NCBI GenBank assembly: GCA_026390435.1
Contig: JAPLFY010000043.1
Coordinates: 1 to 59,012, forward strand
Direction of reading: 5' to 3'
DNA from: Pseudomonadota bacterium
GTDB taxonomy: Bacteria; Bdellovibrionota_B; Oligoflexia; Oligoflexales; CAIYRB01
DNA: 59,012 nucleotides
How positions within the stretch are numbered: position 1 is the stretch's first letter; every line of letters begins with the position of its first letter. This document shows positions 42,544 through 51,493 of this stretch, one piece after another. The notes beneath the pieces were generated by a model. The model was not told the DNA's origin and ran no database searches. It saw only the letters and a list, made by a program, of their open reading frames with translations. A program made the translations under genes and the position numbers.

Positions 42544-43980
42544 ATGCGAGATCGCTTTTTGCTTCGTGGCTTCGCTGCCGGAATGAGTCTGGCTTTTATC
42601 ACTGTTCCAGCTTTGGCCGATCAGTTCCATTACAGCAATGTTTTGGTCGGTACGCGCGCTGTCGGTATGGGCGGTGCCTTCGGCGGTATTGCGGATGATG
42701 CGTCTGGCATCTACTACAATCCTGGTGGTTTGGCGTTTGCGTTGTCCAATGACCTTCAAGGGTCTGCTAACGCCTTTTACGGCAAAAATACCGTTTATAA
42801 GAAGGCGCTTGGTAATACCGATTTTACCGAGCAAAGTTCTGGATCGCTGACGCCATTCTTTGGCGGCCTGCAAAAGCTCGATCGTTATGTGGACGGACTC
42901 GTGGCAGCCTTTGGCGTCTATTATACCGATGGTGATCTGAAGGATCAGGATACGCCCATAGATAGCTTTCAAGTCGGCACCACGACTATCGATCGCTATC
43001 ACCGAACGTCAAATGCGAGAGCGGCTACTTATTTTGCCGGCGCGGGTGTGGGCTACCGTGTGCTCAACAACCTTGGCATCGGTTTTGGTCTTTCTTATTT
43101 CAACGCCGACGAATTGCTTCAGGAGTTTCAGTACGCAAAGCAGGAGGTGATGCTGCCGCTGACGGACGGGACGTCGGTGGAAGGATGGCGAATCCTAGCT
43201 AGTAATCTTCGGCAACATCTCGCAGTTTACGGAGTGCAGCCAACCCTCGGGATTCAGGTCGCCTTGCCAGCCGGCTTCACGGCCGGTTTAACGGTCAAAA
43301 AAACCATCGTTGCGACGCAAAGTCTAGAAACTCAGGGAGACACTGTCGTTACCAAGGCTACGGACGCGCAAAACAAAGGGGCAGTAACTAGTGGTTCGTC
43401 TTCGACCATTTCTAATCCAGTCCAAACCACCGTTTCCAAGCAGGATTCCAAGTCGACGAAGCCAGTAGGTGACTTGCCGCTTGAAGCGCGCCTGGGCATG
43501 GCCTGGTTTGCTAGTTCGACCATGGTCTGGTCGCTGGACATCAGCTACTACGACGCTGTCACCAATGCTGACGTTTCCACCGATCCGAACAAGTTGCGGG
43601 CGGCCTATGCGAAAGAAGCCGTGACTAACTATGCCACAGGGATGGAATGGTACATGACGCCGTCCCTGCCGCTTCGCGTTGGCCTCTTCACTAATAACGA
43701 TGCCCGCCCTAAGGTTAAGAGTGGTACTTCGAACGTCGCTGCCGGCCAAACTTGCACCCAAAGCCTCGACTACTATAAAAAGTACTGTGGGCAGCCCGAT
43801 CATATTGACTACTACGGTGGAAGTCTGTTTATTGCATGGGTGCAGCCGAACAGCCAAATCTCAGCCGGTATAACCGTGCAGACGGGGACTGGTAAGGCTC
43901 AGAAGCTCGGGGATGACTTGGTTCAAAGCGTTTCTTCCCGGCAGTATTCGTTCGCTTTTTCGGCGACGCATAACATGTAA
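42544..43980 (+). CDS. FadL/OmpP1-like outer membrane protein
   Basis: A 478-aa protein with signal peptide (about 1-26, VPALA-DQ). The N-terminal AVGMGGAFGGIADDASGIYYNPGGLAF is the hatch/plug signature shared by the FadL/OmpP1 and PorV-type barrels (adGxxxxYYNPAGLA). A barrel with many amphipathic strands follows, with a Thr/Ser/Lys-rich loop (about 258-305). Members carry hydrophobic compounds across the outer membrane; the ligand is unknown. It precedes greA by 41 bases. Confidence 0.75.
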   Translation: MRDRFLLRGFAAGMSLAFITVPALADQFHYSNVLVGTRAVGMGGAFGGIADDASGIYYNPGGLAFALSNDLQGSANAFYGKNTVYKKALGNTDFTEQSSGSLTPFFGGLQKLDRYVDGLVAAFGVYYTDGDLKDQDTPIDSFQVGTTTIDRYHRTSNARAATYFAGAGVGYRVLNNLGIGFGLSYFNADELLQEFQYAKQEVMLPLTDGTSVEGWRILASNLRQHLAVYGVQPTLGIQVALPAGFTAGLTVKKTIVATQSLETQGDTVVTKATDAQNKGAVTSGSSSTISNPVQTTVSKQDSKSTKPVGDLPLEARLGMAWFASSTMVWSLDISYYDAVTNADVSTDPNKLRAAYAKEAVTNYATGMEWYMTPSLPLRVGLFTNNDARPKVKSGTSNVAAGQTCTQSLDYYKKYCGQPDHIDYYGGSLFIAWVQPNSQISAGITVQTGTGKAQKLGDDLVQSVSSRQYSFAFSATHNM

Positions 43981-44021
43981 GTTACTAATTATCCTGCGAT
44001 TAGGCAGCGGAGATCAGACAG

Positions 44022-44504
44022 ATGGCTACAGAAACCGTGCCGTTCACGCGCGAAGGTTTTGCAAAACTGAAGTTAGAGCTCGAGCAACTCAAATCAGTTG
44101 AACGGCCTAAAATCATTCGCGAGATCGCTGACGCTCGGGCGCACGGCGATTTGTCTGAAAATGCCGAGTACCATGCTGCTAAGGAAAAGCAGGGGTTCAT
44201 CGAAGGTCGCATTGCTGATCTAGACGATAAGCTTTCTCGTGGCCAAGTAGTTGAGCCTAGTGAGACCGAGAATGAGGCTAGAGTTCGCTTTGGTACCTTT
44301 GTCACCGTCAGCGATGAAGAGACCGGTGAGGCCAAAACCTACCGTATTGTCGGGGAGCTAGAGGCCGATCTCGAGCGCGGGATGATCTCCCTGAGCTCGC
44401 CAATTGCCAGAGCACTTCTCGGTAAACGCGCGGGTGAACTGGTCGAAGTGCGAGTGCCAAAAGGCATCGTCGAGTACACGATCGACGAGGTCCGGGCTCG
44501 CTAA
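44022..44504 (+). CDS. greA: Transcription elongation factor GreA
   Basis: A 160-aa factor that enters the secondary channel of RNA polymerase and stimulates cleavage of backtracked transcripts. The N-terminal coiled coil contains DARAHGDLSENAEYHAAKEK, with the acidic D/E tip residues, and the C-terminal FKBP-like domain contains ISLSSPIARALLGKRAGE. GGAG precedes the ATG. Confidence 0.96.
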   Translation: MATETVPFTREGFAKLKLELEQLKSVERPKIIREIADARAHGDLSENAEYHAAKEKQGFIEGRIADLDDKLSRGQVVEPSETENEARVRFGTFVTVSDEETGEAKTYRIVGELEADLERGMISLSSPIARALLGKRAGELVEVRVPKGIVEYTIDEVRAR

Positions 44505-44627
44505 GTGGCTGGATAGCATCGCGCCCGCTCGATTTTAATGTAATGTAATCAGATGCTTAGATTTTTTGGGCAGGGGCGGCTGGGCGCTGCAGCTAAAGGA
44601 GTCGCGCGACCTGCCGATCTCTAGGGC

Positions 44628-44951
44628 ATGAGTAGCAATAGCGCCAATCCAAAAGCTAAGATCAAGATAGAAGACGTGTACTTCTATTTTGACGGTGTCG
44701 AGCGTGACCGCCTCGACGCATCTGGGATGTCGCGTCGCTCAGGCGAGGTCCTAGCCTTGCGGGAGCGGCTGCTGAAGTTGCCTGAGGCTGAATTTGACGT
44801 CGTCATCCGGACTCTGCGCCAGGTGATCAGCGAATCGTCCGAAGATGCATCGGCTAAACCGCAAGGCCAACAGCGGGCTCGTGTGCTTTACGACAACATC
44901 CGTACCGTCAGTGGTGCCAGTGCCGCCAGTACGAAGGTTTCCCCAGCCTGA
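44628..44951 (+). CDS. Hypothetical protein (107 aa)
   Basis: I do not recognise it. The middle ([20 protein letters not shown], then a helical segment through [12 protein letters not shown]) looks folded, and both ends are low-complexity Ser/Ala. There is no signal peptide or membrane segment. The ribosome-binding site is weak (an AAAGGAG lies about 25 bases upstream). It sits between greA and cysS on the same strand, 46 bases before cysS. Confidence 0.5.
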   Translation: MSSNSANPKAKIKIEDVYFYFDGVERDRLDASGMSRRSGEVLALRERLLKLPEAEFDVVIRTLRQVISESSEDASAKPQGQQRARVLYDNIRTVSGASAASTKVSPA

Positions 44952-44997
44952 TAAATTTGGTAAAACACCATCTTTCGTCAGACTGCGAGGAGCAAGC

Positions 44998-46440
44998 GTG
45001 TCGACCGCCAAGCCTGAACCTATACTACTGTTTAACACCCTGACCCGTTCGGTCGAACCATTTGTCCCCAAGGTGCCTGGCAGGGTCGGGCTTTATAGCT
45101 GTGGCCCGACGGTTTATTCGTACGCGCATATCGGCAATATGCGGAGTTATATCTTTGCTGATGTGCTGCGCCGTACCTTGGAGTTTTTCGGCTACCAAGT
45201 GAACCACGTCATGAACATCACCGACGTCGGCCACCTGACTGACGATGCCGATGCCGGCGAGGACAAGTTAGAGCTCGGGTCTAAGCGCGAGGGTATCGAT
45301 GCTTGGGCGGTGGCTCGCAAATATACCGATGCATTTTTCGCTCATGCCGCTCTCCTTGGCATTAAACTCCCGACAGTCGTCTGCAAAGCCACGGATTACA
45401 TCCCCGAGCAGATTGCCATGGTGAAGGCCCTGGAAGACAAGGGATTCACCTACCTGACGGAAGACGGTGTTTACTTCGATACCAGCAAATTTCCAACGTA
45501 CGCAGCTCTCGGGCGCCTAGACATTGAAGGCCTGCAGTCTGGTCACCGCGTCGATACTCGCCATAAGAAGAGCAAGACTGATTTTGCCTTGTGGAAGTTC
45601 TCCAAGCCGGAGGAGCATCGCTGCATGGAGTGGGACTCGCCGTGGGGTAGGGGCTTTCCTGGCTGGCACATCGAGTGCAGTGCCATGTCGATGAAGTTTC
45701 TTGGCGAGCAGTTTGACATCCACACTGGTGGGGTTGATCACATTCCAATCCATCATTCGAATGAGATCGCTCAGAGTGAAGCAGCTACGGGCAAGAGTCC
45801 CTTTGTGCGCTGGTGGATGCACGGTGAATTTCTGGTCATAGATGAATCCAGTAAGATGAGCAAGTCGAGCGGTCATGTGCTGACGGCTCAGGCTCTTGCC
45901 GATGCCGGTTATTATCCGTTAGCGTTTCGCCTGCTGGCCCTGCAGTGCCACTATCGCAAACAACTCAAGTTTAGTTATGAGAGCCTCGCCGGAGCTCAAC
46001 GCGGTTACGAACGTTTGTCGCATCTGACGCAGCGTGCCGTGAGTGAGGCTGGCGGGCGGGGGCAACGTGCGACCGTGCTTGGTGCTGCAGCGCAGGGCCA
46101 TCTGCGGGCATTTCAGGGGGCATTGGCGCAAGACCTGGGGACTCCGCAAGCTGTGGCTGAGTTGTATAGTCTTTTAGAAGATCCAGCAGTCACACCTGCT
46201 GAGCGCATCGCCCTTGTCGACACTATGGATCAAGTGCTGGGGCTGGATTTGTTCACGCCGATTCCGATGCCAGACGTTAATGCTATCCCTGCCGAGTTGA
46301 CCGACCTTCTCGCCGAGCGCAACAAGGCTCGGGCGGAAAAAGACTGGGCACGCGCCGATCAGCTGCGGCGTGAAATCGACGAACGCGGGTTTGAGATTTG
46401 TGATTCACCGCAGGGCACAACGCTCAAAAAGCGCCTGTGA
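44998..46440 (+). CDS. cysS: Cysteinyl-tRNA synthetase
   Basis: A 480-aa class I synthetase. [20 protein letters not shown] holds the HIGH motif and a zinc-binding Cys; [18 protein letters not shown] and the [10 protein letters not shown] segment hold the other zinc ligands; [11 protein letters not shown] is the KMSKS loop. The C-terminal helical domain contains the [17 protein letters not shown] stretch. Translation begins at GTG 44998, with GAGGAG 7 bases before; a longer frame back to 44845 overlaps the previous gene and adds no homology. Confidence 0.95.
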   Translation: MSTAKPEPILLFNTLTRSVEPFVPKVPGRVGLYSCGPTVYSYAHIGNMRSYIFADVLRRTLEFFGYQVNHVMNITDVGHLTDDADAGEDKLELGSKREGIDAWAVARKYTDAFFAHAALLGIKLPTVVCKATDYIPEQIAMVKALEDKGFTYLTEDGVYFDTSKFPTYAALGRLDIEGLQSGHRVDTRHKKSKTDFALWKFSKPEEHRCMEWDSPWGRGFPGWHIECSAMSMKFLGEQFDIHTGGVDHIPIHHSNEIAQSEAATGKSPFVRWWMHGEFLVIDESSKMSKSSGHVLTAQALADAGYYPLAFRLLALQCHYRKQLKFSYESLAGAQRGYERLSHLTQRAVSEAGGRGQRATVLGAAAQGHLRAFQGALAQDLGTPQAVAELYSLLEDPAVTPAERIALVDTMDQVLGLDLFTPIPMPDVNAIPAELTDLLAERNKARAEKDWARADQLRREIDERGFEICDSPQGTTLKKRL

Positions 46441-46460
46441 CTTTTGCTGCACACGGTGTT

Positions 46461-46501
46461 CCCGGTTTATAATCCAAGTATAAACGGGGATATAAACGGG
46501 G
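46461..46501 (+). promoter_or_regulatory. Three TATAAACGGGG-type boxes before the RDD gene
   Basis: CCCGGTTTATA (46461-46471) is an inverted copy (10 of 11) of TATAAACGGGG at 46479-46489, which recurs exactly at 46491-46501. All lie within 50 bases of the ATG. The arrangement suggests binding of a dimeric regulator at inverted and direct sites, with the last copy also supplying the GGGGG ribosome-binding sequence. Confidence 0.5.
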
Positions 46502-46508
46502 GACACCG

Positions 46509-47138
46509 ATGGAACAATTGCCTAATTGGGCCCATGCGCAAGACATGCGGGCCTTGCTAGAAAACGTCGAAAATCAGGAATTCAAAGCCCTTTCCGTAGG
46601 TTTAGGGCTAGGCTCGGTGCAGCGCCCAAGTCGCAAAGGTAGTAACGCTACCGCGGCCCGGAGTCGTGCCGATACTTTAACGACCGCTCCGCTGAAGTCC
46701 GCCCCTTCAAAGGCGCTGCCTACGAAGGCGCTCCCGCACAAGACGTTCCCTACGAAGGCGGCTCAGATGATGGCCCCACGCGTCAGCAGCATGCAGCGGC
46801 AGGCCTTAGGCACGACGGCGAAAACACCCGAAGACAATACCAACCTAACTCGACGACTACTGGCGTGGGCCTTAGATTTTCTTCTGGTCGTGGCGACTTT
46901 GACTCTGGCGGTTGCCGCTATGACGGCGTTCAGTGCCTCTCGCGGTGTCAGTGCGGCCTGGGTCGAGCAGAGGCCGGTACAGTGGCTGGTGCAGACGAGT
47001 CCACTCGCTACGCTAAGTTTAGTTTATGGAGTATTTCTTGTTTATGGCCTGCTTTTCAAGCTGCTTGTAGGTCGAACCTGCGGCGAAACTTTGCTCGGTG
47101 TGAGTCATAATCGGATGAAAAATGCGACACGGGTCTGA
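46509..47138 (+). CDS. RDD-family membrane protein
   Basis: A 209-aa protein. The first 110 residues are soluble and basic, with short repeats of the form KALPTKALPHKTFPTKAA. Two membrane helices follow (about 120-142 and 163-185). RRLLAWALDFLL and LVGRTCGETLLGV match the RDD family's Arg-Asp-Asp opening (here RR..D) and closing GxTxGxxLLG motifs. RDD proteins are small membrane proteins, some linked to ion or compatible-solute exchange. GGGGGA lies just before the ATG. The function here is unknown. Confidence 0.7.
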   Translation: MEQLPNWAHAQDMRALLENVENQEFKALSVGLGLGSVQRPSRKGSNATAARSRADTLTTAPLKSAPSKALPTKALPHKTFPTKAAQMMAPRVSSMQRQALGTTAKTPEDNTNLTRRLLAWALDFLLVVATLTLAVAAMTAFSASRGVSAAWVEQRPVQWLVQTSPLATLSLVYGVFLVYGLLFKLLVGRTCGETLLGVSHNRMKNATRV

Positions 47139-47177
47139 CAAATGTTAACGACTCAAAAATGAAAAAATGCCGTAACC

Positions 47178-47207
47178 TTGACACAGGTAAAGTCAGATAG
47201 GTATAGT
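47178..47207 (+). promoter_or_regulatory. Sigma-70-type promoter of the IrrE-like gene
   Basis: A perfect TTGACA (47178-47183), an 18-base spacer and TATAGT (47202-47207) lie about 75 bases before the ATG at 47282. Confidence 0.7.
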
Positions 47208-47281
47208 TTTTAGTAAGCCAATGCATCGATAATTTATTTTTTTTGGACCCGCGTCAGAGCCGTGACGTTTGAGGAGGGGCG

Positions 47282-48172
47282 ATGAAGCGCTCGGGAGCCG
47301 TCAAGTTTCCAAATTCCGTGCAGTTGTTCAAGTTCTGCCACAAAGTGCTCATGAGCCAGCGTGGGGAGAAAGTGCACGATCAGGATGTAGGTTCAATCCT
47401 GAGCTTCAATCCTTCGGATTGCAGTCACTGGAAGCGTGGCGAGAAAAACGTCCGCTCCGTGTTCTCCTTGGCAAAGCTGTCGGAAACGCTGCAGGTCGAG
47501 GCCATGCTGGTCCACGATGTTGCCAGTGGCGCCGTCGGCCTTGACGAAGCATTTTACGAGTGGCAGGAGTCTAACAACTTCCGCAACGTAATTGCTAAGG
47601 CCAACGAGTGCGACGCTGCGACAGTTGCAGCTACACGCAAACGGGTTGAGTCGTTCGTTGCTGAGTTGCATGCACAGGCAGAATTTGTCACGCCGCCACT
47701 CTACATCCCCGAAGTGATGCGCTTCTTTGCCTTCATCACGACGCAACCTGCTGACATGATGGACCGCCTTAGCCGCATCCTCCGCGTCAAGCCAGGTCAG
47801 TATCAGATTCAGTATCGCAAAGGCGATCTGAAGCCACCGACCCGCATGGGCATCACCAAAGACCTCGCTCGTATCCTTTTCCAAGGTGAGCGCGGCCGCT
47901 TCCCAGAGCTTGGTGACACTGATGCACGTCTGCTCGACTATGAAGAGACGATCTTTACCGCATCGCTACTAGTGCCAAAAGCTGCGCTCCTAGCTGAGAT
48001 GGCCAAGTTAGATAACCGCAAAAATGTGGTGTCCGAGCTGGCAACTCTCTTCTGGGTACCGAAGTCGCTGATTGGTTTCCAACTGGCGGACATCCTGCGC
48101 AGTGGCGAACGTCCTCGCGTGGTGACCAGTGCGGTTGAGCAGACTGCGGCAGCTGAGAGTGTCTCGGCCTAA
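47282..48172 (+). CDS. HTH/IrrE-like regulator lacking the metalloprotease motif
   Basis: A 296-aa protein with strong expression signals: GAGGAGGGG before the ATG and a near-consensus promoter. Residues 1-75 look like an XRE-type helix-turn-helix region. The C-terminal part, ETIFTASLLVPKAALLAEMA through ELATLFWVPKSLIGFQLADIL, resembles the end of ImmA/IrrE peptidases (ANxFAAxLLMP... LAxxFxVSxxAxxxRL). The HExxH expected shortly before it is absent; the equivalent stretch reads TKDLARILFQGERGRF. If the relationship holds, it is a non-catalytic sensor or regulator. The similarity is weak and a different family remains possible. Confidence 0.5.
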   Translation: MKRSGAVKFPNSVQLFKFCHKVLMSQRGEKVHDQDVGSILSFNPSDCSHWKRGEKNVRSVFSLAKLSETLQVEAMLVHDVASGAVGLDEAFYEWQESNNFRNVIAKANECDAATVAATRKRVESFVAELHAQAEFVTPPLYIPEVMRFFAFITTQPADMMDRLSRILRVKPGQYQIQYRKGDLKPPTRMGITKDLARILFQGERGRFPELGDTDARLLDYEETIFTASLLVPKAALLAEMAKLDNRKNVVSELATLFWVPKSLIGFQLADILRSGERPRVVTSAVEQTAAAESVSA

Positions 48173-48192
48173 GTGGTTAGCTAAAATTTAGC

Positions 48193-48221
48193 CGAAAAAA
48201 AAGGGACCGAATGGTCCCTTT
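48193..48221 (-). terminator. Rho-independent terminator of the 80-aa gene
   Basis: A 9-bp stem (48200-48208 with 48213-48221) closes a GAAT loop and is followed on the minus strand by a run of T residues through 48195. It lies 18 bases after the minus-strand stop. Confidence 0.85.
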
Positions 48222-48238
48222 CGGCGTGTTGGGGCACT

Positions 48239-48481
48239 TTAGCTGTAGATCACTTTAAGGCGGGGAGCGGTCCTGCGGGAGCTGGCTTTTTGCGCCTTTT
48301 GCACCGCTATTTTCTGTCCAAGCTCGGGTGCACCGAGCTCCATGAGGCGCATGATCACTGCACTATGAGACACGTCGTGGCCGCTGATCTCGGCCAATGC
48401 ATTAGCCGTGGTGGTGAGCCACTCGTGCTGAGCTGCGGTGAGTTTTAGGGTAATAGCGTAGGCATCAGTCAAAGAACTCAT
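48239..48481 (-). CDS. Small hypothetical protein (80 aa)
   Basis: AAGGAG lies 8 bases before the ATG and a good terminator follows, so this is a real, independently transcribed gene. The sequence has a beta-like start (YAITLKLTAAQHEWL) followed by two helices (VSHSAVIMRLMELG), which recalls the ribbon-helix-helix shape, and a basic tail (SSRRTAPRLKV). A small DNA-binding role is possible but unproved. Confidence 0.65.
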   Translation of the reverse strand: MSSLTDAYAITLKLTAAQHEWLTTTANALAEISGHDVSHSAVIMRLMELGAPELGQKIAVQKAQKASSRRTAPRLKVIYS

Positions 48482-48735
48482 GGTGTGGCTCCTTGCGATA
48501 GTATGTGTCGAGTCGAGAACCCCACTCTATACCATTTTCATAACATTTCAATAGTATTTTAATAATTATATAAAAATGTTTTTAAAGTATTGATATTATT
48601 GTTTATTTTTAAGATCGCGCTGAGGCGCGTCATTTATGTCCCGCGAGCCTTTCGGCGTGCCTACCCACGCCCACGGCTTGTCGTTGGCTCGTCGCAATGC
48701 CATAGTAAGAACGCCAACATGAAGGAGATTTGATC

Positions 48736-49173
48736 ATGAAAAGTTCCATAGTTGCTGCAACTCTCGGTGGCGTTTTATCCCTTGCCGGATGTGTTACGGA
48801 AGGGCGTGATTTTCATTCTGATGTCGCCTGGATCAAAGCCAATAAGACCAGCATGCAGGACGTACAATTGCTGCTGCGCGACCCCTACTCAGTCGGTAAC
48901 TCAGGCGGTCGCCCCACCTGGACCTACGGTTATTACAAATACAAATTGATCGGGGCGAGTCACCAAAAAGAGCTGAAGTTTTATTGGAATCCAGATGGCA
49001 CCGTTAGTACTTATGGCTTTACCTCGAATTTCCCGGATGACACGGGCCGGAACCGGGCGACCACACCGGTGAGCGGTGCTGCGACAGCTCCGGCTGCCGT
49101 TAGTCCTGTGACCAGCAGTTCAGGGAATGCTCCGGCATCTCCTCGTAATGCGCCCATGCCTGTAGATTATTAA
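48736..49173 (+). CDS. BamE/SmpA-like small lipoprotein
   Basis: A 145-aa lipoprotein with lipobox SLAGC. The mature part has the two-helix, three-strand pattern of the BamE fold: SDVAWIKANKTSMQDVQLLL, RPTWTYGYYKYKL and KELKFYWNPDGTVSTYGF. The last 40 residues are Ala/Pro/Ser-rich. BamE proteins join the outer membrane assembly complex, but many look-alikes have other roles. AAGGAG lies 8 bases before the ATG at 48736. A strongly AT-rich region precedes it (48540-48610). Confidence 0.7.
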   Translation: MKSSIVAATLGGVLSLAGCVTEGRDFHSDVAWIKANKTSMQDVQLLLRDPYSVGNSGGRPTWTYGYYKYKLIGASHQKELKFYWNPDGTVSTYGFTSNFPDDTGRNRATTPVSGAATAPAAVSPVTSSSGNAPASPRNAPMPVDY

Positions 49174-49239
49174 TTAGACTATTAATAGCGGAGTGAGTGT
49201 TGCGGTAAGTGGCACATGCGGTGTGGAGGAGTTTTGCTC

Positions 49240-50547
49240 ATGAGTGTGAAGCCAACTCTACTAGCGACGGTGCCGCCACCGTTACCCCCTGAAAAGCCTT
49301 TGCTCCCTGACGAGCGCGGTTATTTTGGCGAGTTTGGTGGTGCTTATGTACCAGAGATACTTCGGCCAAATTTGCAGGAATTAACCGCTGCATTTGCCGA
49401 AGCGCGCAAAGATGCAAACTTTTGGGCTGAATACTGGCGAGAGCTGACGACCTTTAGTGGTAGGCCGACGCCAGTGACGCCCTTGCCCAATCTAAGTCGC
49501 CATTTAGGCGGCGCCCAAATCTTTCTCAAGCGTGAAGACTTAGGGCAAACCGGCGCTCATAAAGTGAATAACGTCATTGGCCAGGGGCTGCTTGCTCGCC
49601 GCATCGGTAAGACGCGGATCATCGCTGAGACTGGCGCAGGTCAGCACGGAGTGGCGACGGCAACCATGGCTGCTCGCTTCGGCTTTGAAGCAGTGATTTA
49701 TATGGGTGCGGAAGATGTCGAGCGCCAGCGTCCCAACGTGTTCTGGATGGAGCAGATGGGCGCCAAGGTGGTTGCGGTTGAGGCCGGCGCGCGCACCTTA
49801 AAAGATGCGATAAACGAAGCGTTGCGAGATTGGTCAGCGAATTTTGCTACGACACACTACTTGCTGGGCACCGCATGCGGGCCACATCCATTTCCAGCTT
49901 TAGTAACCTGGTTGCAAAGTGTGGCTGGTACTGAGGCACGCGCCCAGATGCTTGCGTTGACAGGCCGCTTGCCTGACCGAGTTTATGCTTGTATTGGCGG
50001 TGGCTCAAATTCGCTTGGGATCTTTCAAGGCTTTCTCGGTGACGCGGGCGTGACTCTGATCGGTGCTGAAGCCGGTGGCACAGGCAGTGGCATCGGCGAG
50101 CATGCCTCGCGTATCGCTGGCGGCCAGGGTACTCGGGGAATTGCGCAAGGCTACGAGACTATTTTTTTACAAACGCCAGAAGGGCAGATGGTCGATACCC
50201 ACTCGGTAGCGGCAGGCTTAGATTATGTGGGCGTCTCACCGCTGATTGCTCATCTTGCCAGCCAGGGGCAGGTACAGATGGTATCTGCACTGGATAGCGA
50301 AGTTGTAGAGGCAGTGAAGTTGCTGATGCGATTTGAGGGCATAATTCCCGCGCTTGAATCAGCGCATGGACTGGCCGCTGCATTTCGTGACGCGCCAAAG
50401 CTTAGTCCTAAAGATATTTTGTTGATAAACCTGTCTGGTCGCGGTGACAAGGATATTTTCACCGTGGCGTCGGCACTGGGTGATACATCTTGGGCGCAGT
50501 TTTTACGCCACAAAGCTGACAGTATGCTTGGAGTGTCGGATGATTAA
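49240..50547 (+). CDS. trpB: Tryptophan synthase beta subunit
   Basis: A 435-aa PLP enzyme that condenses indole and serine. ERGYFGEFGGAYVPEIL is the N-terminal signature, the PLP lysine is in GQTGAHKVNNVIGQ, GGGSNSLGIFQGF binds the phosphate, and LSGRGDKDIF closes the protein. GGAGGAG precedes the ATG at 49240; an earlier ATG at 49216 is not needed. It overlaps trpA by 8 bases. Confidence 0.96.
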   Translation: MSVKPTLLATVPPPLPPEKPLLPDERGYFGEFGGAYVPEILRPNLQELTAAFAEARKDANFWAEYWRELTTFSGRPTPVTPLPNLSRHLGGAQIFLKREDLGQTGAHKVNNVIGQGLLARRIGKTRIIAETGAGQHGVATATMAARFGFEAVIYMGAEDVERQRPNVFWMEQMGAKVVAVEAGARTLKDAINEALRDWSANFATTHYLLGTACGPHPFPALVTWLQSVAGTEARAQMLALTGRLPDRVYACIGGGSNSLGIFQGFLGDAGVTLIGAEAGGTGSGIGEHASRIAGGQGTRGIAQGYETIFLQTPEGQMVDTHSVAAGLDYVGVSPLIAHLASQGQVQMVSALDSEVVEAVKLLMRFEGIIPALESAHGLAAAFRDAPKLSPKDILLINLSGRGDKDIFTVASALGDTSWAQFLRHKADSMLGVSDD

Positions 50548-51331
50548 CCGTGACTGGAATTTGCGCCTAAGTCCCAGCCATATTGGTCTGATGGGACACG
50601 TCATAGCTGACTACCCATCGCCCGATGCTGTGCGAGCCATGATCAAAACTATGGTCGTGGCCGGTGCCAAGGTGATTGAAATCCAAATTCCCTTTTCCGA
50701 GCCCATGGCTGATGGGCCACTATTTCTCGCAGCTAATCACCGTGCCATAGCGCAAGGTGTGGACTACAAGGCTGCGTTGCAGCTGATGGGGGAGGTGAGC
50801 CGCGCTTACCCACAAGTACGGTTTTTATTTATGTCCTATCTCAATGTGATCTTTAAGCGTGGTTACGAAAGTTTCGTTAAAGAAAGCGTGTCGCATGGTG
50901 CTAGTGGCGTCATCGTCCCAGATTTGCCAGTAGAATATGCAACTACGATGGAAACATCGGGGGCCAGTCAGGGGTTTGCCAACGTGCGAGTCATCGCCCC
51001 TAACACGGATGACCAGCGACTCGATGAACTGACTTCAGGTGCAGCGGGCCTGATCTATGCTGTGGCGCGTGCCGGTGTTACCGGCGCTAAAAGTGATTTT
51101 AGTTCCGTCAAAGACTTTGTCGGGCGTTTGCGCCACCGTACCTCCGTGCCTATTGCTGTTGGTTTTGGCGTGCGCAGTGCCGCCGACATCCACAAACTCC
51201 GAGGTATTGCCGACCTAGCCGTAATTGGATCAGCATCCTTGCAGCGCTATGAAGAGGCGGGAATAGAAGGCGTCCAAGCATTGTGGCAGGAGCTAGCCGC
51301 GGCAGCAAACGGGGTCAGGCACCCTCGGTAA
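50540..51331 (+). CDS. trpA: Tryptophan synthase alpha subunit
   Basis: A 263-aa TIM barrel that releases indole from indole-glycerol phosphate. The catalytic Glu lies in VIEIQIPFSEPMADGP and the Asp in VIVPDLPVEY; AVGFGVRSAADIHKL is the phosphate-binding region. The PFSEP form (usually PFSDP) marks a less common branch. The ATG at 50540 lies within the last codons of trpB, so translation is coupled. No other trp genes are nearby. Confidence 0.94.
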   Translation: MINRDWNLRLSPSHIGLMGHVIADYPSPDAVRAMIKTMVVAGAKVIEIQIPFSEPMADGPLFLAANHRAIAQGVDYKAALQLMGEVSRAYPQVRFLFMSYLNVIFKRGYESFVKESVSHGASGVIVPDLPVEYATTMETSGASQGFANVRVIAPNTDDQRLDELTSGAAGLIYAVARAGVTGAKSDFSSVKDFVGRLRHRTSVPIAVGFGVRSAADIHKLRGIADLAVIGSASLQRYEEAGIEGVQALWQELAAAANGVRHPR

Positions 51332-51493
51332 GTTACCGAGATCACTGAAGAAGATCGGTTGAGGAAACTGTTCATTTAGTTTCTGGGATGGGCTGGGTTA
51401 ATGTGTTTTTTTACGAGAATCCATTGAATTTTTTTGTTTAAATTTCGGACTAAAGATTTGTGACTCCGTAACATTGACTCACATGGATGTGGC

